The notes below the pieces were generated by a model. It made no database searches. It saw only the letters and a program-made list of their open reading frames with translations, and was not told the DNA's origin. The translations under genes and the position numbers were made by a program. A DNA stretch of 64,000 nucleotides, taken from assembly GCA_030425205.1 (NCBI GenBank), contig JAUIAP010000001.1, forward strand, positions 124,001 to 188,000, written 5' to 3'. Shown piece after piece: positions 60,722-64,000 of this stretch. This DNA is from Anaerolineae bacterium. GTDB lineage: Bacteria; Chloroflexota; Anaerolineae; Promineifilales; Promineifilaceae. Positions within the stretch are counted from its first letter, which is position 1; each line of letters begins with the position of its first letter.

Positions 60722-63670
60722 TCATTCCGCTGTAGCCCGTCTCCGACTGACAACGATCAGCCCAGCCAACAAAATCACCCCAACCAGCGTCAGCAACGCC
60801 CCATTTCGCAACGATGTCGGTTGATATTCAAACACAACCTCATGTGTTCCTGCGTTGAGAAAAACACCCCGAAACATACCGTCCGTTTTCACAATCTCGC
60901 TCGGTTGCCCATCCACCAACACAGTCCAGCCGGGATAAAATGCCTCAGTCAAAACGAGTAATCCATCCTGCGGCAATGTTGCGCTGACGCTAATTTTTTC
61001 AGGTGCGTAACTGTCTATGGCCACAACCGTACCCTCTGTTGCAATCAAGCGCGAGGGGGAATTTTCTCCCGCCCCCTCAATGACAGCCATTTGCCGCACG
61101 TCTAATCCTGCAAGCGTTGCGACGGCCGAATCAATATCTGGCGCATAGACCCAATCGTAAACGACAAACGCTCGCTCTAGCACGTCAAGATTTTCATACA
61201 CCTTCACATCCCCTGTATGTGCCAATTTGTAGTTGCCCGGCACAATTTGGCGGAACGTGTTTGGTACACCAGCCACATCGCGTGTATCAACGAGCGAGAC
61301 ACCCGCAATCGTCGTCGGATTGCCAGCGGCTGCAATCGTGATGCGCTCAGGCTGGAACGGTTCAGCCCACACAGCGCGATAGAGTGTGTCTGTGGGCGTC
61401 GGCACGCCACTGGCAGAAACAGTTCCTGTGATCACTGGTTCCGTCGCCACTATTTCCCCATCGACAATGACCGATCCCGGAAACCCATCCGCAACAATCC
61501 ACAGCTCTGTCGATTCATAGGGCGGCAAATAACCAATGTCCAAATGCTCCGATGGCTGCAACAATGCGCGTTGTTGGAGATCAAACATAACGTTATCAAG
61601 TCCAGATTGATAGAAATTGTCGCCAGTTCGGTCTGTGATCAAAAAGCGTGTGCCAAATAGATCGAGCCATTGGGCAGAGGGAATAATCGTCAAAAATTCG
61701 CGCAATCGCCCGTCCACCGTCGTCACACCCTCTGGCAACATCAATCCAACCGTCGCCGCATAATCATAAAGCGGCAACAGACCACCATCAAACCCATCAA
61801 CCGAACTCAGCCCAAATGAAAGCGTCAAATTCGGCGCAACGATCTCGCGCTCTTTTGTCGTCACGACATACCGATAGAGCGCTTCGGGCGATAGCTGATC
61901 GCCATAAATCGAATTGATTTCGCCAATGTCGCCGGGATCAAAGTATCCCTTGCTAATGCTCAAAAAGCGTGGTGGGGGCTGATTTTGCGCTTTGGCATCT
62001 TCCGTTGCGGCCATCAGTCGCGCCATTCCCGCTCGTACATCAGTGTATGCTTCGGGGGTGGTCAAGCCATCAATCGTCAAGGTGCGCTGCGCCCAAATCA
62101 GCCCGACTATGATGGGTAGCAACAAACCTAGTCGAGCCGCATTGTAGCGTTGTTTCTTTATCCCGTTTCTTGATAACACTAAAAACAGAAAGAAGATCGC
62201 GGCGGCTAGTTCACTGAGCCAACCAAGCCACAGCGTGAAGCGTGGCTGTTGTGCAGGGGATTCAGGCGGCATGGGGATTTCCCCTGAGAGACCGAGATCG
62301 GCCGAATACGCCACCCCAATCATTAATAACAACACCAATATGATGCCGACAACAATGCTGCTTTCTGTCCATTTCGGCCGATAGGCGACAAGCACCTCAT
62401 CCGCTCCCTCCCTTTCAATCACTTCACCATCAGGTCGCTCCGTTTGTCGCCGCGCTGTCTTGCCCGATAAATCCGAACGTAATGTAAAAATGCTATCCCA
62501 CCCCAAACCTGCCAACAGCGCCACTCCAAGAGAGTACAACACCATCCAGCGGGCTGGCGCACGGAACAACGCGAATCCCGGCACGTGCATTACATAATCC
62601 CGCACCAGCGGATTATATTTCCCAAACGCGAGAAAAATCCCCAAAATCACAAGTGAGAGCGGCAACCAAACACGCCAGTTAAATCTGAGGTAGCCAATCC
62701 CAACGACCGCCAAAATCAGTCCAATCACTGGCACATAGGCGATGTATTCCGCATATGGGATCTGTCCATAAGTGGGCAATAAGGCTCGTGCAAACAAAAG
62801 CGGATGCAGAGAAAACGACAACGCCTCATCAATCGGCAACCCACCCTGCCGCCGCGAAAGCCCCGTCAATTCCAACGTCGGCAGCAACTGAATTCCCGCC
62901 AACACAACCGCCAGCACGACCCCCAACACCAACGCACCCAATATCAATCCCGTCCGCCGAATCGGCGAAACGCGCTCTTCACCTGTGCCTTGCAACCTAC
63001 GACTTGCAACCATTGCCCCGCCCCACTCAACCGCAACCCACATCCCTAATCCTACCCCTGTGATAAATGTCGTCTGCGTATGTCCAGCCAGCAGTTGCAA
63101 CCCAAAAAATGTCGCTACGCCAACCGCCTTCCCTGCTAGTCGCCCCCAATCACGCACGGCAGGTTCCCAATTGCTGACGACCAGCAACATCCACGGCATC
63201 CACGCCATGCCCTGCGCCTGATTGATATGTTCGACCTGTGCCGAAAGATAGCCACCCAACCCAAACAGAATTGCGCCAAGAATGGCCCCACCCTTGCTCA
63301 AGTTAAGGGAACGTCGGCCGAGCAAGTACGTTCCAAATGACGCGATCATCACATGCAATATGATGCTTGCCTTTGCCGCTGTCGGTGTGTCAAAAAGCAA
63401 CCAGACGGGCCAATTGAGCGGATAGAAAAAGCCGACCTGACTATTCGCCAGCAGTGGTGCACCCATAAATAGATCGGGATTCCACAACGGTAGTCGCGCC
63501 TCACGTAGTGCGCCCGCGGCCGCCTCCCAATAGGGATAAAAATACAAAAATGTGTCACCACGCGCCAAGATTAAATTGGTGAACGCCAGACGACGATAAA
63601 CCAACAGCACGATGGCCGCGATCACAAAAAGGGGTATGAGTCGAGTGAGAGTACGGGTTTGTCGGTTCAA
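60722..63670 (-). CDS. YfhO-family membrane protein
   Basis: 982 residues. N-terminal helix, then 'TNLILARGDTFLYFYPYWEA' with Asp in the first extracellular loop as in GT-C enzymes. About eleven to twelve transmembrane helices follow ('FGLGGYLSAQVEHINQAQGM' is the family hallmark), then a large extracellular beta-rich C-terminal domain and a last helix plus 'SRRRATAE'. In Bacillus and Listeria YfhO is a GT-C glycosyltransferase that glycosylates lipoteichoic acid. Start is a TTG at 63670 without a clear ribosome binding site, so the true start could differ. The next gene upstream in the same direction also looks envelope-related. Confidence 0.9.
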   Translation of the reverse strand: MNRQTRTLTRLIPLFVIAAIVLLVYRRLAFTNLILARGDTFLYFYPYWEAAAGALREARLPLWNPDLFMGAPLLANSQVGFFYPLNWPVWLLFDTPTAAKASIILHVMIASFGTYLLGRRSLNLSKGGAILGAILFGLGGYLSAQVEHINQAQGMAWMPWMLLVVSNWEPAVRDWGRLAGKAVGVATFFGLQLLAGHTQTTFITGVGLGMWVAVEWGGAMVASRRLQGTGEERVSPIRRTGLILGALVLGVVLAVVLAGIQLLPTLELTGLSRRQGGLPIDEALSFSLHPLLFARALLPTYGQIPYAEYIAYVPVIGLILAVVGIGYLRFNWRVWLPLSLVILGIFLAFGKYNPLVRDYVMHVPGFALFRAPARWMVLYSLGVALLAGLGWDSIFTLRSDLSGKTARRQTERPDGEVIEREGADEVLVAYRPKWTESSIVVGIILVLLLMIGVAYSADLGLSGEIPMPPESPAQQPRFTLWLGWLSELAAAIFFLFLVLSRNGIKKQRYNAARLGLLLPIIVGLIWAQRTLTIDGLTTPEAYTDVRAGMARLMAATEDAKAQNQPPPRFLSISKGYFDPGDIGEINSIYGDQLSPEALYRYVVTTKEREIVAPNLTLSFGLSSVDGFDGGLLPLYDYAATVGLMLPEGVTTVDGRLREFLTIIPSAQWLDLFGTRFLITDRTGDNFYQSGLDNVMFDLQQRALLQPSEHLDIGYLPPYESTELWIVADGFPGSVIVDGEIVATEPVITGTVSASGVPTPTDTLYRAVWAEPFQPERITIAAAGNPTTIAGVSLVDTRDVAGVPNTFRQIVPGNYKLAHTGDVKVYENLDVLERAFVVYDWVYAPDIDSAVATLAGLDVRQMAVIEGAGENSPSRLIATEGTVVAIDSYAPEKISVSATLPQDGLLVLTEAFYPGWTVLVDGQPSEIVKTDGMFRGVFLNAGTHEVVFEYQPTSLRNGALLTLVGVILLAGLIVVSRRRATAE

Positions 63671-63732
63671 AGTTAGGACATTGTGGCTAATGGCTGGTAG
63701 TTAGTAAGCTAAACTGCATTGCTAACCACGAA

Positions 63733-64000
63733 TCATTCATCACTGACTACTTTTTCGATTCGATACAAAATTACATCATCCGATTGTACGAGCGTTTGCA
63801 ACGTGTAACCATGTTCGTTTAGTGCCACATGAAAGCGCGTTGCGACAGGTGTAGCAGGCAACACAATGTAGCGGCCTTCATCATAGAACACCGTAAGGTT
63901 ATCGACCAAACTATCGGGATGCGGAACCCATTCAACATAGGCACGCTCATAAAAAAGCTGGTAGCGTAGTTGCCAGCTATAAAAATGATCGTAGATCACT
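63733..64000 (-). CDS. C-terminal fragment of an envelope/glycosyltransferase-like protein, partial
   Basis: The frame enters from the right edge on the minus strand and ends at 63733. About 88 residues are visible ('WQLRYQLFYERAYVEWVPHP', 'NEHGYTLQTLVQSDDVILYR'). A GTG at 63999 is probably internal, not the start. The end, with a short beta-sandwich and 'DVILYRIE', resembles the C-termini of GT-39/YfhO-type membrane proteins, where a soluble domain follows the last helix. The assignment is weak. It precedes the YfhO gene by 60 bp in the same direction and is likely cotranscribed. Confidence 0.5.
   Translation of the reverse strand, partial: VIYDHFYSWQLRYQLFYERAYVEWVPHPDSLVDNLTVFYDEGRYIVLPATPVATRFHVALNEHGYTLQTLVQSDDVILYRIEKVVSDE

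Overview
The window looks like a chromosomal segment of an uncultured Chloroflexota bacterium (Anaerolineae/Caldilineae-like). This is inferred from gene content rather than a marker gene: a monomeric NADP isocitrate dehydrogenase, DUF4013 and YfhO membrane proteins, PA14/SH3 surface proteins with Thr-Pro linkers, clostripain-like C11 peptidase, DUF5666 repeats, and few strong Shine-Dalgarno sites. There are no phage, insertion sequence or CRISPR signatures. Nearly all of it is ordinary protein-coding sequence in short operons on both strands, with one tRNA-Thr.

Layout. 1-240: end of a surface/jelly-roll protein. 0.6-4.2 kb: branched-chain amino acid genes ilvB-ilvN-ilvC. 4.3-7.9 kb: a DUF4013 membrane protein, then a TlpA-type thioredoxin, a CcmI-like zinc-ribbon protein and a membrane cytochrome c. 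7.9-10.6 kb: a DapF-family protein lacking both catalytic cysteines, a phasin-like coiled coil behind a palindrome-rich promoter, a [2Fe-2S] ferredoxin behind a cobalamin riboswitch, and clpS. 10.7-15.4 kb: icd, an autoregulated-looking HTH regulator, a nucleotidyltransferase and a membrane protein. 15.7-23.5 kb: an 11-repeat DUF5666 protein, a TPR/winged-helix regulator and a C11 peptidase. 23.5-30.1 kb: sensor kinase, rsgA, a lipoprotein esterase, typA and a TrmH-family methyltransferase. 30.2-36.1 kb: PA14 protein, M20 peptidase, ADP-ribosylglycohydrolase, a murA with Asp at the catalytic Cys position, and a small membrane-protein gene broken by an in-frame TAG. 36.2-42.0 kb: aldo/keto reductase, molybdopterin-domain protein, TPR lytic transglycosylase and a frameshifted acyl-CoA dehydrogenase. 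42.1-44.1 kb: an sdpR-sdpI-CPBP protease cassette. 44.1-49.0 kb: polysaccharide operon (glycosyltransferase, O-antigen ligase, nucleotidyltransferase, radical SAM). 49.2-64 kb: pcrA, tRNA-Thr, a Cys/Met PLP enzyme, PA14/SH3 protein, alr, two CNNM/CBS transporters behind a long leader, a second TrmH enzyme and a YfhO protein.

The most striking signal is not a gene. The 8-bp palindrome TCGGCCGA occurs about 79 times by hand count, where about one is expected by chance. Most coding copies are read in one frame, as Ser-Ala-Glu/Asp. This parallels the HIP1 palindrome of cyanobacteria. A second layer consists of intergenic hairpins built from tandem 7-bp units that differ between loci, and a third of short composite hairpin repeats that in two places extend into coding sequence. 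Several genes also carry a TATAAT-like hexamer 6-7 bp before the start codon, which suggests leaderless transcripts.
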